The notes beneath the pieces were generated by a model, which was given only the letters and a program-made list of their open reading frames with translations, had not been told where the DNA came from and ran no database searches. A program made the translations under genes and the position numbers. Below are positions 1 through 7,888 of a DNA stretch of 58,553 nucleotides, piece by piece; position 1 is the stretch's first letter; each line of letters opens with the position of its first letter. The stretch is from a virus: positions 1 to 58,553 of the IMG/VR virus record IMGVR_UViG_3300034018_002110; one strand, written 5' to 3'.

Positions 1-7
1 TTCGCCG

Positions 8-208
8 TCAACCGTATCTGCTTGCCATAGAATTTTGATCACGGTCGCGGTGGATTTTTAGTTGTCGAATGGCATCCTGCAGAGCATCATCCACAAGATT
101 GTAAGCGAACTTGCGAACATCGTCAAATATTTCAGGATGTACCCCGCTGTTCAGATTCAACAATTCGTGAGAGCGGCGTTGTGCAGCTTCTAGTTCTTCG
201 ATTCTCAT
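8..208 (-). CDS. Leftward hypothetical protein, 66 aa
   Basis: This is the only leftward gene I accept. It starts at an ATG (206-208) preceded on the minus strand by GGAGACC, a good ribosome binding site, and it lies downstream of a near-perfect minus-strand promoter at 248-276. The protein is charged and mostly helical, beginning MRIEELEAAQRR, with no motif I recognise. It is probably the first gene of a leftward transcription unit running out of the window. Confidence 0.6.
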   Translation of the reverse strand: MRIEELEAAQRRSHELLNLNSGVHPEIFDDVRKFAYNLVDDALQDAIRQLKIHRDRDQNSMASRYG

Positions 209-247
209 AGGGTCTCCATGTTTTGTTCACGATTTGTCACAGTCATC

Positions 248-276
248 ATTGTACACCTCAACACACGACATGTCAA
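248..276 (-). promoter_or_regulatory. Sigma70-type promoter, leftward
   Basis: On the minus strand, TTGACA (271-276) and TACAAT (248-253) are separated by 17 bp. It faces the small leftward gene ending at 8 and is divergent from the promoter at 433-461. Confidence 0.8.
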
Positions 277-371
277 GCCCTCATCGTCAACATTTTCGAA
301 AACCGTACAAACAACCCGCTCGGGACAATTCGTTTCAAATTTCAGCAAATGCAGCAAAATGTTCCCGCTCG

Positions 372-534
372 GGATTGACTCAGCCCATGCAGCCACTTCG
401 CATAATATCGCACAGTCAGCGAAAAAAAGGTCTTGACAATGGAGGCAACGTGTGTTACAATACAAGGGTACAAGCGGGTTGAGTCAGCCGATACAGACAG
501 ATCGTCCTATACAGGGTAGTCAGCGAAAAAGGGG
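372..534 (+). repeat. Imperfect 59-bp direct duplication around a promoter
   Basis: Positions 372-430 and 476-534 align over 59 bp without gaps at 41 identical positions, both ending in AGTCAGCGAAAAA. The consensus promoter at 433-461 lies between the copies. AGTCAGCGA recurs at 926-934. Two CCCGCTCGGGA motifs (about 315 and 363) lie just upstream. This looks like an operator or enhancer-type control region between divergent transcription units; the regulator is unknown. Confidence 0.5.
433..461 (+). promoter_or_regulatory. Consensus sigma70-type promoter, rightward
   Basis: TTGACA (433-438), a 17-bp spacer and TACAAT (456-461). It starts the rightward transcription unit and is flanked by the duplicated 59-bp elements. 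Confidence 0.85.
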
Positions 535-540
535 AAAATT

Positions 541-774
541 TTGGAATCTGAATTGAACAATGCCGTGAGTGTTTTTTTGAATCACTTGCAGCTTCATCGT
601 GAACACATACGATCCCACATGCTCCCGGATGGTGTGAACACTCGAAGTGCATCGGTTCTTCGCAACACCGCTGCCGAGGCTGGCATCGAATTCACGCCCG
701 ACGAAACATTGCAGTATCTGAAATTGATTGCAAGTGGCATGAAGATTTTAGACGATGCTGAAGGACCATTTTAA
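541..774 (+). CDS. Hypothetical protein, 77 aa, TTG start
   Basis: The frame opens at TTG 541 with AGGGGA about 8 nt upstream; the next in-frame ATG (619) would remove a third of the protein. The C-terminal half reads like a small helical domain. It is the first gene behind the promoter at 433-461. I do not recognise the family. Confidence 0.5.
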   Translation: MESELNNAVSVFLNHLQLHREHIRSHMLPDGVNTRSASVLRNTAAEAGIEFTPDETLQYLKLIASGMKILDDAEGPF

Positions 775-1330
775 ATGATAGGGGTAGTTAGGCTGCATAA
801 CTTTTTGCGTTTTTGCTGCATATTTTGATGTCTCGCCGCAAGCAAACCCATGATTTTGATTCGGCTACATACGGGTAAGACGCCCTTGTCTCAGTCCGAA
901 GTAGTCGGATCGACTCATGACGGTCAGTCAGCGACTGGGGTGCATCGAGCCTCACTTTCAGGCTGCGCAGACCGCTCGTAGTGCCCAGATACACATCCGA
1001 AACATGAGTCTTTTGAGGAGAAAAACATGCTATAATATGGCAAAAACCCTGTAAATTCAGCGTTTTTAACACAATTGTGATGCGTGTGGACCACATTCAA
1101 ACAGAAATCTAGATAAAAGCCACATACCTTTCTCTTGTTCTGTCTAGTAGTACTATTATAGTATATAATGTAATGTTTTTATTGGTTTTTCTCACACACA
1201 CGAAATCAAACTACTCCCCTTTATTGTGTATAATACCATGTCAACAATGGTTGTTTACACTCAATATATTCTTTTCAAGGGTCAGGAAAACATAGAACAC
1301 TGACGCTAAAAAAAAGATCTAGGGGGAAAA
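775..1330 (+). other. Gene-free stretch of 556 bp
   Basis: I find no convincing gene here. The stretch contains the third AGTCAGCGA (926-934), an extended -10 box TGCTATAAT (1028-1036), a perfect 10-bp palindrome CACAATTGTG (1070-1079) about 35 bp further on that could be an operator, and a very AT-rich segment (1140-1260) with several TATAAT-like strings. It probably holds promoter and control sites for the gene at 1331; an RNA gene cannot be excluded. Confidence 0.4.
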
Positions 1331-1585
1331 ATGGCATCAGAAAACAAAAACGAAGACATAAAAAGTGAAATGGACCCCGTTATCGAAGAATTAAAAAGAA
1401 AAGGCATCAAGCATAATTCTAAAGAAACGGAAATAGTTGGCCTTGGCGATCTCTTGGAAGAAACTCTAAGAAAGGTTGGAATAACAGAAGAACGATTCAA
1501 GCAATGGTTTGATTTAAAAGAATGCAATTGTACTGAACGCAAGAAATTTCTAAATAACTTATTCTCTTGGAGAAAAAACACATGA
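1331..1585 (+). CDS. Hypothetical charged protein, 84 aa
   Basis: ATG 1331 follows AGGGGGAAAA, a strong ribosome binding site. The product is rich in Lys and Glu and predicted helical, with two cysteines (CNC) near the C-terminus. Its stop overlaps the start of the next gene as ATGA, which suggests translational coupling. No family recognised. Confidence 0.65.
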   Translation: MASENKNEDIKSEMDPVIEELKRKGIKHNSKETEIVGLGDLLEETLRKVGITEERFKQWFDLKECNCTERKKFLNNLFSWRKNT

Positions 1586-1890
1586 ACGATGATCTAGATC
1601 AATTTGAAGACATGGAACTCTTTCAATACGACGACGAACCAGTTGAAGCTGAAGCGGCTCCTGCTCCTGCTCCTGCTCCTGAGCCTGCTCCTGAGGCTGC
1701 TCCTGCTCCCAGCGGCAACACAGAAAACTGGAGCAATGAGGTTTTAAACAGAATGGGTTATCATCTCCGAAAGCGAGAAAGGTATGGCATCACCGTAGAA
1801 CAAGCTGTTGAAAAGATCTTGACAGACAGTGCTACTCATGATGAATACAAAAAGTTAAACAAAGAAACCCAGAAATTCTCAGGAATGTAA
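1582..1890 (+). CDS. Hypothetical protein with Ala-Pro-Glu hinge, 102 aa
   Basis: I take ATG 1582, which overlaps the previous stop and has GGAG 8-9 nt upstream, rather than the TTG at 1567. An acidic N-terminus (about residues 1-25) is followed by a low-complexity Ala/Pro/Glu linker made of short repeated codons, then a basic helical C-terminal domain. The linker suggests two separately folded parts. Function unknown. Confidence 0.65.
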   Translation: MNDDLDQFEDMELFQYDDEPVEAEAAPAPAPAPEPAPEAAPAPSGNTENWSNEVLNRMGYHLRKRERYGITVEQAVEKILTDSATHDEYKKLNKETQKFSGM

Positions 1891-1900
1891 AGTTCAAGCC

Positions 1901-1928
1901 TTGACAAAGACGATACTCATTGTACAAT
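1901..1928 (+). promoter_or_regulatory. Sigma70-type promoter overlapping a terminator
   Basis: TTGACA (1901-1906), 16-bp spacer, TACAAT (1923-1928). The expected start point near 1935 falls inside the left arm of the hairpin at 1929-1959, so new transcripts would lack the hairpin while read-through from upstream would carry it. Confidence 0.8.
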
Positions 1929-1963
1929 AAAGGCGTGGCAAGCAATTGTTACGCCTTTTTTTT
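1929..1963 (+). terminator. Rho-independent terminator
   Basis: AAAGGCGT pairs with ACGCCTTT around a 14-nt loop and is followed by a run of T residues. It ends the transcript of the gene at 1582-1890. Confidence 0.75.
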
Positions 1964-1991
1964 CGTTTCAACCATGTTCAGGAGAATTCAA

Positions 1992-2189
1992 ATGCGATTC
2001 ACAAGCGGTCAGCAGGTCAAGGTTATCGACAGCGACTGCAAACAGTTGTACGGAAAGACAGTGACCGTGATCGGGCAGAACCCCAAACGAACAGCGGAAT
2101 ATGAAGTTCGTACATCCGGAGGAAACGTATGGAACGTTCACGGATGTTTCCTGCTTCTGACTGAGAAGAATTCATGTACAAGAAACTAA
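1992..2189 (+). CDS. Small SH3/KOW-like protein, 65 aa
   Basis: ATG 1992 is chosen because AGGAGAATTCA precedes it; upstream codons overlap the terminator. The sequence MRFTSGQQVKVIDSD followed by GKTVTVIG has the alternating beta pattern of small KOW or SH3-like barrels that are common in phages. This fold call is a guess from pattern only. Confidence 0.6.
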   Translation: MRFTSGQQVKVIDSDCKQLYGKTVTVIGQNPKRTAEYEVRTSGGNVWNVHGCFLLLTEKNSCTRN

Positions 2190-2368
2190 AAGAGGATATG
2201 ATCAAGGGTACACTGATGTTTGATCTCTACTCACATGAAATGCGGCGTGTTTTAGGCGACGAACGGGATCATCTTTTCATAGGATATACATTCTCTTACC
2301 ATGAAAAGATATTTATTGTTCTGGAAATCGATTCAAGCAAGGGTTTTTTTCTCGCGGAGCAGGTGTGA
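2174..2368 (+). CDS. Hypothetical protein, 64 aa
   Basis: The gene overlaps the preceding one by 16 nt. GAGAAG lies 7 nt before ATG 2174; an alternative start is ATG 2198. The product has a mixed alpha/beta look (hydrophobic strand IFIVLEID). Not recognised. Confidence 0.55.
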   Translation: MYKKLKEDMIKGTLMFDLYSHEMRRVLGDERDHLFIGYTFSYHEKIFIVLEIDSSKGFFLAEQV

Positions 2369-2371
2369 ACA

Positions 2372-2584
2372 ATGGAAGATTTGGATTTTAAAAATAAAGT
2401 ATTAAAACAATACAAAGCCAATCATGACTGTGTGTTGTCAGAGATTGATGAGCATATCGGCACGGAACAGACCCGAAAAGCAAAAATGTGGGTTTCTCGT
2501 CGTATGGCTATTGAATGGACAATCGATGACTTCTCTGAGATCATTCACCAGATTATTCTAGATTCTTTTTCAAAAGAAACATGA
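2372..2584 (+). CDS. Hypothetical protein, 70 aa
   Basis: It starts 3 nt after the previous stop, so it is likely co-transcribed. The product is helical, acidic at the C-terminus and has one cysteine. Weak ribosome binding site. Not recognised. Confidence 0.55.
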   Translation: MEDLDFKNKVLKQYKANHDCVLSEIDEHIGTEQTRKAKMWVSRRMAIEWTIDDFSEIIHQIILDSFSKET

Positions 2585-2591
2585 CAAACCG

Positions 2592-2619
2592 TTGACATTG
2601 GGTTGGTGAACGTTACAAT
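2592..2619 (+). promoter_or_regulatory. Sigma70-type promoter for rIIA-like gene
   Basis: TTGACA (2592-2597), 16-bp spacer, TACAAT (2614-2619), about 49 bp upstream of the rIIA-like start. Confidence 0.85.
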
Positions 2620-2667
2620 ACAGTCTGACTGGCAACATTCAAAGTATCAAAGTTTTAGGAAAATCAA

Positions 2668-4587
2668 ATGAAGATTGCAACTGCTCCACAAGATGTAACT
2701 GTACACGGTGATTTTACGACTTCAGATTTTAATGTTGGCGATGTCGCTTTTATCGTCGATATGTTTGCAGACAAGGTTTACTCAAACAAAGAACGTGCCG
2801 TCATTCGTGAGCTTTCTTGCAATGCTCACGATAGTCATGTTGCTGCTGGAACAAAACACGTTCCGTTCAACGTTCACCTACCCACAGTTCTTGAGCCTTG
2901 GTTTTCTGTGCGTGACTTTGGTACGGGTTTGTCTGATCATGGTGTAAGAAATATTTTTGCTGGCATTGGCATCAGCACAAAACGTGGCAACAATGAAACC
3001 ATTGGCTGCTTTGGTATCGGCAGTCTGTCTCCATATGCTATCTCAGATAGTTTTATGGTTAAAAGTTATTACAATGGGGTTGTTCGCACCTATACTTGTT
3101 ACAGAGATGATCAGCGTAAACCAGTTGTGGCATTGCTCACCGAAGAAGCCACATCAGAAGCAAATGGACTAGAAGTAAGTGTTTGTGTCAAGGGCAAGGT
3201 AGAACTATTTGAATCTGAAGCAGAGAAAGTATTCCAGTTCTGGGAAGGAACTTTTCCTGTTATCAACTGCCATCAAGTTGCTGAAACATGCAAAACCAGA
3301 AATGAATCATTCACCTTCGAGGGTGAAGGGTTTGGTCTTTGTTCAAATTACAGTAATTTTTTTACTTGGTTGGATGGAATGCACGCCGTAATGGGCAATA
3401 TCGCATATAAAATTCCATACGAACTAAATAACTTCAGGTGTTCTGGATATATCAAGTTCAATCTTGGAGAATTAGACTTCGACACTGCTCGTGAAAATCT
3501 CGCTATAACAGAAAAGGTTCGAGATGCCATCAGGGTCAAAACCAATCTGATCAAATCAGAATTAGCTGGCATTGTTATCAAAAGAATTGAATCTGAACCC
3601 ACAGCGTATGACCAAGCTGTTTTGGTGGAAAAAATCAATCGTGGATTAATCGCTGATTTATTAAAAGGTGTGGATTTTAATCCGTACATGCTGCCAAAAA
3701 CCTCTGAAACTTTTGATTATTGGCAAAGCAAGTATCGTGGAAGCGAAAAGTCTCAGAGCAGAAGCGTTCCGGTTGGAAAGACTGTTGAATATTATATTCA
3801 CAAAGACAGAATGTCTGCACGCATCAGGTCGTATCTTAAGGATATGCCTTCTGGATACACTTTGGTTCTTTTCAAGGATCAGGCTCAGGCCGATGAAGCT
3901 AAAATTCCCGATGCTTTGATCAAAAACCTTGAAGATCTGCCAAAGGTAGAGCGAGCAAAAGCCAGCACAGGCAGCAGAAAAGTTGTTAAAACATTCCTTT
4001 TTCAAAAATCCTTGTACAGCGGCTGTAGCTGGGTTGATCACAACCTTGATGTTGGCAAAGAAGAAATAGTGTATGTGGAAATAAGCAACTTCAAGCCAAC
4101 CATGACCAGTGCAATCAGCGGTTCGATGAGTCGTATTGGCAGCAGTCTAGAAAAAATGATTCTGTGTGGATTGAAAAAAATCTCTGTGATAGGACTAAAA
4201 AGCTCCTTTTTATTGACAAAATCTTTTAAAGAGGGTAATTTTATTACTCTTCATGATTATGTTGTCAGAGAATTAACAAATATCTGTCCCGACAAACACT
4301 ATTCATACGATGAACACAGGGTAATTTTCTTTGAAACTTTGAACACTCACGTAGAGCACGCAGACGTTGAGGCGATTTTGGATTTTCACTCTTCAGTCAA
4401 ATCTAACAAGATTGCTGAAGTTTGTAGGCACTTTGGTGTAATGAAAGAAAACACTGAAGATAAAACTCTTGAAAATTTAATGTCAGAATTCTACGCCAAG
4501 TATTCTATGCTTGAGTTTGTTTCAGAGTATCGTATCGAAGAATCCAAACACACCATCGCACAATATCTTTCTGGAACAGCAAGATGA
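2668..4587 (+). CDS. rIIA: rIIA-like GHKL ATPase
   Basis: The N-terminal 200 residues carry GHKL-ATPase motifs: ELSCNAHDSH (residues 48-57, N-box with E48, N52 and D55), DFGTGL (83-88, G1 box) and GCFGIGS (113-119, G2 box). In T4, RIIA is a membrane-associated protein needed for lysis inhibition control and for growth on lambda lysogens. This protein is 639 aa, shorter than T4 RIIA (about 725 aa). It has its own promoter and AGGAAAA before the ATG. The rIIB-like gene follows three small genes later, each under its own promoter, rather than directly adjacent as in T4. Confidence 0.9.
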   Translation: MKIATAPQDVTVHGDFTTSDFNVGDVAFIVDMFADKVYSNKERAVIRELSCNAHDSHVAAGTKHVPFNVHLPTVLEPWFSVRDFGTGLSDHGVRNIFAGIGISTKRGNNETIGCFGIGSLSPYAISDSFMVKSYYNGVVRTYTCYRDDQRKPVVALLTEEATSEANGLEVSVCVKGKVELFESEAEKVFQFWEGTFPVINCHQVAETCKTRNESFTFEGEGFGLCSNYSNFFTWLDGMHAVMGNIAYKIPYELNNFRCSGYIKFNLGELDFDTARENLAITEKVRDAIRVKTNLIKSELAGIVIKRIESEPTAYDQAVLVEKINRGLIADLLKGVDFNPYMLPKTSETFDYWQSKYRGSEKSQSRSVPVGKTVEYYIHKDRMSARIRSYLKDMPSGYTLVLFKDQAQADEAKIPDALIKNLEDLPKVERAKASTGSRKVVKTFLFQKSLYSGCSWVDHNLDVGKEEIVYVEISNFKPTMTSAISGSMSRIGSSLEKMILCGLKKISVIGLKSSFLLTKSFKEGNFITLHDYVVRELTNICPDKHYSYDEHRVIFFETLNTHVEHADVEAILDFHSSVKSNKIAEVCRHFGVMKENTEDKTLENLMSEFYAKYSMLEFVSEYRIEESKHTIAQYLSGTAR

Positions 4588-4591
4588 TCTG

Positions 4592-4619
4592 TTGACATCT
4601 TTCAGGTTTGTGTTACAAT
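4592..4619 (+). promoter_or_regulatory. Sigma70-type promoter
   Basis: TTGACA (4592-4597), 16-bp spacer, TACAAT (4614-4619). It begins a few bases after the rIIA-like stop and serves the small zinc-ribbon gene at 4652. Confidence 0.85.
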
Positions 4620-4651
4620 GGTGCAACACACATCAAATGGAGGTTCAGGAA

Positions 4652-4864
4652 ATGAGCAAAGTCAAGAACGTAACTGTCGATTGTAAGCATTGCGAAAAAA
4701 CTTTCGAGATAGAGTGTATCGCAAAAGATTATCGAAACTGGAAGAAAGGCTCAGAGTTGGCTCAGGACGCTTTTCCTTATCTTTCGGCTGGAGAAAGAGA
4801 GCTTTTGATCAGCGGAACTTGTGATGAATGTTGGAGCAAAATGTTTGGAGAAGTGACGATATGA
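4652..4864 (+). CDS. Small zinc-ribbon-like protein, 70 aa
   Basis: ATG 4652 has GGAGG about 10 nt upstream. Two CxxC knuckles (CKHC near residue 11 and CDEC near residue 56) bracket a helical middle, the layout of a small zinc-binding protein. It ends in an ATGA overlap with the next gene. Role unknown. Confidence 0.7.
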   Translation: MSKVKNVTVDCKHCEKTFEIECIAKDYRNWKKGSELAQDAFPYLSAGERELLISGTCDECWSKMFGEVTI

Positions 4865-5346
4865 CCAAGTATTACAAAGTGCCAAATTTGAATAATCCAT
4901 TACGAGAACTAATATGGGTATATCCAGAATATTCAAAACCCTCTTGGGTTCACTCAGATTCAGGTCGTCTTCACTCAGACTCTTGCATGGAGTTAACGGA
5001 AATCCTCGAACTAGGAAGCGAGGAAGTGTTTCCAGAATGGGCGAAGATTGCTGACCAAGCACAGACACAGGATCAGAATGCTCACGCGAACGCATCAGCC
5101 GCATTGTTGGATATGCACGAGAATATGACTAGACAACATCATAGTTCGTGCTACAATAAAACAAAGTTCAAATGGACGTGGTGTACCATCGACCATGTCG
5201 GGATTTGGGCTTTTGGTGGCTTCAAGGACGCTCCAAGCTTCACTGATGCAGCGTTTCGTGTGCCAGTGAGTCACGATGAAAAGAAACCGGGATGGTATTG
5301 TTATATCGGTCCAGAGCCAGAGTTTGAGACACAGGAGGTAATTTAA
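4861..5346 (+). CDS. Hypothetical protein, 161 aa
   Basis: ATG 4861 overlaps the previous stop and GGAGAAG lies about 8 nt upstream, so I prefer it to the internal ATG at 4828. The middle is Gln/His/Ala rich, the C-terminal half contains many aromatic residues (for example WTWCTIDHVGIWAFGG). Not recognised. Confidence 0.65.
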   Translation: MTKYYKVPNLNNPLRELIWVYPEYSKPSWVHSDSGRLHSDSCMELTEILELGSEEVFPEWAKIADQAQTQDQNAHANASAALLDMHENMTRQHHSSCYNKTKFKWTWCTIDHVGIWAFGGFKDAPSFTDAAFRVPVSHDEKKPGWYCYIGPEPEFETQEVI

Positions 5347-5347
5347 A

Positions 5348-5647
5348 ATGGCAAAAAGTAAAAAACAGCCAGACGTTGCGAAAATTCCCAAAGATATCCT
5401 TGATAAATTTATCGACAGCCGCATTGTGGCAGGGGAAAGAGAGAAGATTATAAAATTTGGTGAACACTTTCTTTACTCTTCGGGTGAATTTGAAACCTAC
5501 AGGGTAAATCTATGGATGAGAGAAAGCGTATCGGGTAATTTTTGTGATAAAATCTATATTGGCTACACTTGGTTTTTAGAGTTCAACAAGGCTGATAAAA
5601 AGATAGTGGACAAAACAGACAGAGTAAAAAGTCTAAAAAACCATTAA
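5348..5647 (+). CDS. Hypothetical protein, 99 aa
   Basis: It starts 1 nt after the preceding stop, with GGAGGTAATTT as ribosome binding site. Lys-rich N-terminus, then a mixed alpha/beta segment (FETYRVNLWMRES). Not recognised. Confidence 0.65.
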   Translation: MAKSKKQPDVAKIPKDILDKFIDSRIVAGEREKIIKFGEHFLYSSGEFETYRVNLWMRESVSGNFCDKIYIGYTWFLEFNKADKKIVDKTDRVKSLKNH

Positions 5648-5652
5648 ACCTA

Positions 5653-5681
5653 TTGACTTTCTATCTTTTGCCAGCTATAAT
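5653..5681 (+). promoter_or_regulatory. Sigma70-type promoter for rIIB-like gene
   Basis: TTGACT (5653-5658), 17-bp spacer, TATAAT (5676-5681), 47 bp before the rIIB-like start. Confidence 0.85.
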
Positions 5682-5728
5682 ATACAAACAAACGTACCAC
5701 ACAGAGAAAAACCCAAAAGGAACTAGAA

Positions 5729-6697
5729 ATGCTTGCTCACATCAAATCCAATGACAATCATTGGACAGTTGTTCTGAACTCTAAGCCAATTCAATTTGAC
5801 TCTACACACGCTAAATATTTGGCTCTGGTAGAATGTGTCCACAGTGGCGATGCCGAAGAGTTCAATCGTATTTTCAACGAGGGAGATAAAATTGAGGATT
5901 GGGCTGAGGGATCTTTTGAGTTCCGAGACGGTTTTTTGTATTTTGAAAATGAGCAGTTGGCATCGAATCCAACAAAGCGTATCGTTGAAATGATCCAGCA
6001 GGGGTTTCCTCATCAGCCGATGTTGAATTATCTATCGAACCTGTATGATAATGTCAGCGAGCGTGCGATCAAGGAGTCTTACACATGGTCATCCAACAAA
6101 GGACTGCCAATCACTGATGACGGCATGATGATTGGTTACAAGGGGGTTTCCGTTTATCATGGACCAGACATCAAAGATAACAATGATAAGATCATTCACG
6201 ATGGAGATCATGTAGACAAGTATACCGGCAAGTCTTTCAGAAACAATGTCGGTGATAAATGCAGCATGAAGCGACGACAGGTTTGTGATGATCACACCGT
6301 TGGTTGTTCCACTGGTTTGCACATTGGAACGTATGAATACGCCTCTGGATGGGCTGGAAGCTCGGGTATTGTGATGCTTGTGAAGTTCAACCCAAAGGAT
6401 ATCGTGAGCGTACCATCTGACTGTGATTGTCAGAAAATGCGTGTGAGCGAATATGAGGTGATCTCAGTTGCTCGTGGTCAGATTGAAGAAGCTGTTTTCG
6501 ACGATGACTGTGATGACGACGACGACGATGACTGCGATGATTCAGGTGAAGATGCTAACTGGAGTGATGAATATATGATCTCTGCTGCGGCGAACGGCAA
6601 TTGGATTGCTGATAAAGTAAATGAGGTTTTTGATCCGTCTAAAAATGAGTATACTTTTGATGATCCAGACGAGGACAATGTAGATTACACTGCTTGA
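5729..6697 (+). CDS. rIIB: rIIB-like protein
   Basis: The central region (about residues 125-250) matches the RIIB pattern: LPITDDGMMIGYKGV, then a CSTGLHIGTYEYA motif, then KFNPKDIVSVPSDCDCQKMRVSEYEVI. In T4, RIIB acts with RIIA in control of lysis and membrane physiology. At 322 aa it is close to T4 RIIB (312 aa). A run of Asp residues (about 258-272) and an acidic tail are added at the C-terminus. AGGAAC precedes the ATG. Confidence 0.9.
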   Translation: MLAHIKSNDNHWTVVLNSKPIQFDSTHAKYLALVECVHSGDAEEFNRIFNEGDKIEDWAEGSFEFRDGFLYFENEQLASNPTKRIVEMIQQGFPHQPMLNYLSNLYDNVSERAIKESYTWSSNKGLPITDDGMMIGYKGVSVYHGPDIKDNNDKIIHDGDHVDKYTGKSFRNNVGDKCSMKRRQVCDDHTVGCSTGLHIGTYEYASGWAGSSGIVMLVKFNPKDIVSVPSDCDCQKMRVSEYEVISVARGQIEEAVFDDDCDDDDDDDCDDSGEDANWSDEYMISAAANGNWIADKVNEVFDPSKNEYTFDDPDEDNVDYTA

Positions 6698-6734
6698 TTT
6701 TATACTTTAACTAATTTAGATTCAGGAGATGATC

Positions 6735-6929
6735 ATGGTGGATCGTGTGAAAATTTGTGAGAAGCGACGTAAAATTTTGAAGAAGAAGATCAGCAGTGAA
6801 GCATCTATCTCTCAAGATTTGCTGCTTGAGCATGTAGCCAAGTCTAAAGAAGACTACGATCCTTATCATTACATCCAAGAAATGAACGGTAAAGAAAATT
6901 TCGTAGACTTTAATTGGGAAGAGGTTTGA
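6735..6929 (+). CDS. Small basic protein, 64 aa
   Basis: AGGAG sits 6 nt before ATG 6735; the ATG at 6729 is too close to that site. The N-terminus is strongly basic (KICEKRRKILKKK) and the C-terminus acidic, a possible nucleic-acid-binding peptide. Not recognised. Confidence 0.55.
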   Translation: MVDRVKICEKRRKILKKKISSEASISQDLLLEHVAKSKEDYDPYHYIQEMNGKENFVDFNWEEV

Positions 6930-6930
6930 C

Positions 6931-7026
6931 GTGTTCTCTGATTTCATTTCTATCTATGGTTCATGCCATGTCTTTGCTGAATCAAACAGATCATTGCCAC
7001 CACCAAGGGTCTGTGTTTATTTTTGA
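6931..7026 (+). CDS. Possible 31-aa small ORF, GTG start
   Basis: GTG 6931 has GAGG 7-8 nt upstream and opens a 31-codon frame ending at TGA 7024-7026. There is no independent support; it may be read-through noise before the tRNA promoter. Confidence 0.2.
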   Translation: MFSDFISIYGSCHVFAESNRSLPPPRVCVYF

Positions 7027-7055
7027 AGGATCTTGACCAAATCTCAAAAACAGTA

Positions 7056-7083
7056 TTGACAAAGACGTGTTCGGTGATATAAT
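7056..7083 (+). promoter_or_regulatory. Sigma70-type promoter of the tRNA operon
   Basis: TTGACA (7056-7061), 16-bp spacer, TATAAT (7078-7083), about 110 bp upstream of the first tRNA. Confidence 0.85.
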
Positions 7084-7192
7084 AGTGTGAGTTGTGAAGA
7101 TGAAAATGGAGATTCTCACTGTTTCTTCTAAGTGTTCGTTGGTCTAGGACCAAAGGCAAGAAATTAATCAGGATGGTTTACCCCATAAACAT

Positions 7193-7266
7193 GCGGCAGT
7201 AGCTCAGGGGTAAGTAGCACCATTCTTATAAAGTGGGGGTCGGTGGTTCGATTCCACCCTGCCGCA
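7193..7266 (+). tRNA. tRNA-Ile (anticodon UAU)
   Basis: Acceptor GCGGCAG pairs with CTGCCGC, the anticodon arm is CCATT-CTTATAA-AGTGG (anticodon TAT) and the T-arm GGTGG-TTCGATT-CCACC is canonical. The D-stem has one weak pair. A73 follows and CCA is not encoded. It reads the AUA codon, rare in GC-rich hosts. Confidence 0.9.
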
Positions 7267-7270
7267 CTTC

Positions 7271-7344
7271 GATTCTATAGCTCAATTGGATAGAGCAACT
7301 GCCTTCTAAGCAGTAGGTTGCAGGTTCGAGTCCTGCTAGAATCA
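7271..7344 (+). tRNA. tRNA-Arg (anticodon UCU)
   Basis: Acceptor GATTCTA/TAGAATC, anticodon arm ACTGC-CTTCTAA-GCAGT (anticodon TCT, reads AGA) and T-arm GCAGG-TTCGAGT-CCTGC. All arms are intact. CCA is not encoded. Confidence 0.95.
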
Positions 7345-7351
7345 ATCTTAT

Positions 7352-7436
7352 GCACTGGTACGCCAACGGCTGAGCGACATAACTTAAAATTATGTGTGGG
7401 GAAACCCTTCTGTCGGTTCGAATCCGACCCAGTGCA
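7352..7436 (+). tRNA. tRNA-Leu (anticodon UAA)
   Basis: Class II tRNA with acceptor GCACTGG/CCAGTGC, anticodon arm CATAA-CTTAAAA-TTATG (anticodon TAA, reads UUA), a long variable arm and T-arm GTCGG-TTCGAAT-CCGAC. CCA is not encoded. Confidence 0.95.
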
Positions 7437-7438
7437 AT

Positions 7439-7464
7439 AGGCAATCAGTTGCCTCTTCTGTTTT
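7439..7464 (+). terminator. Terminator of the tRNA operon
   Basis: AGGCAA and TTGCCT form a 6-bp stem with a TCAG tetraloop, followed by a T-rich tract, directly after tRNA-Leu. Confidence 0.6.
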
Positions 7465-7888
7465 ATATATCGATTTGTTTTCTAAGTGATAATGGTAGTA
7501 AATTATCACAATGTCATGAAAATTTGTACAAAGACGTTATTGGGTGAAGTTGTTGCGTCCTTACCCATCATGACTCAGTAAGTTATCCGAGAGCCTACGA
7601 CAGCTCCAAGGCATGGCAATTAATAAAAAATCTAGGCAATATCCAACCACTGATAACCTAGTCCTGTGAAGAACAAAAAACTAGCATTGTAAATCTATCA
7701 GCCTCAAAGACCATGCCGCTTACAAACACTACTCAATTACCTGATCAAGGCCACTCTGGTTCTTCACAGGTATAGTGTGGTGTCGGTACAGACAAAGTGT
7801 AATAATTCTCTGAATAGCCATTGCGTAAAACAATTCTCTGAGCTATAACAATAGCGACAACGCAACATTCACACTCAAAGGTATCACC
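7465..7888 (+). other. Gene-free, structured 424-bp stretch
   Basis: No gene is seen. An 8-bp hairpin GTGATAAT/ATTATCAC lies at 7486-7509. A 12-bp inverted repeat, CCTGTGAAGAAC (about 7663-7674) and GTTCTTCACAGG (about 7759-7770), encloses about 84 nt and could close a multi-branched RNA. ATTCTCTGA occurs twice near 7804 and 7833. A promoter candidate sits at 7821-7849. The stretch is probably an RNA gene or long leader; I cannot name it. Confidence 0.4.
7821..7849 (+). promoter_or_regulatory. Candidate promoter of the repair operon
   Basis: TTGCGT (7821-7826), 17-bp spacer, TATAAC (7844-7849), 40 bp before the UV endonuclease gene. It matches the consensus less well than the other promoters. 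Confidence 0.5.

Noticed and set aside
788-1096. Minus-strand frame of 102 codons in the gene-free region
   Set aside because: No ribosome binding site or promoter, odd composition, and it crosses the candidate promoter and palindrome.
4212-4240. TTGACA within the rIIA-like gene
   Set aside because: No acceptable -10 box at the correct spacing.
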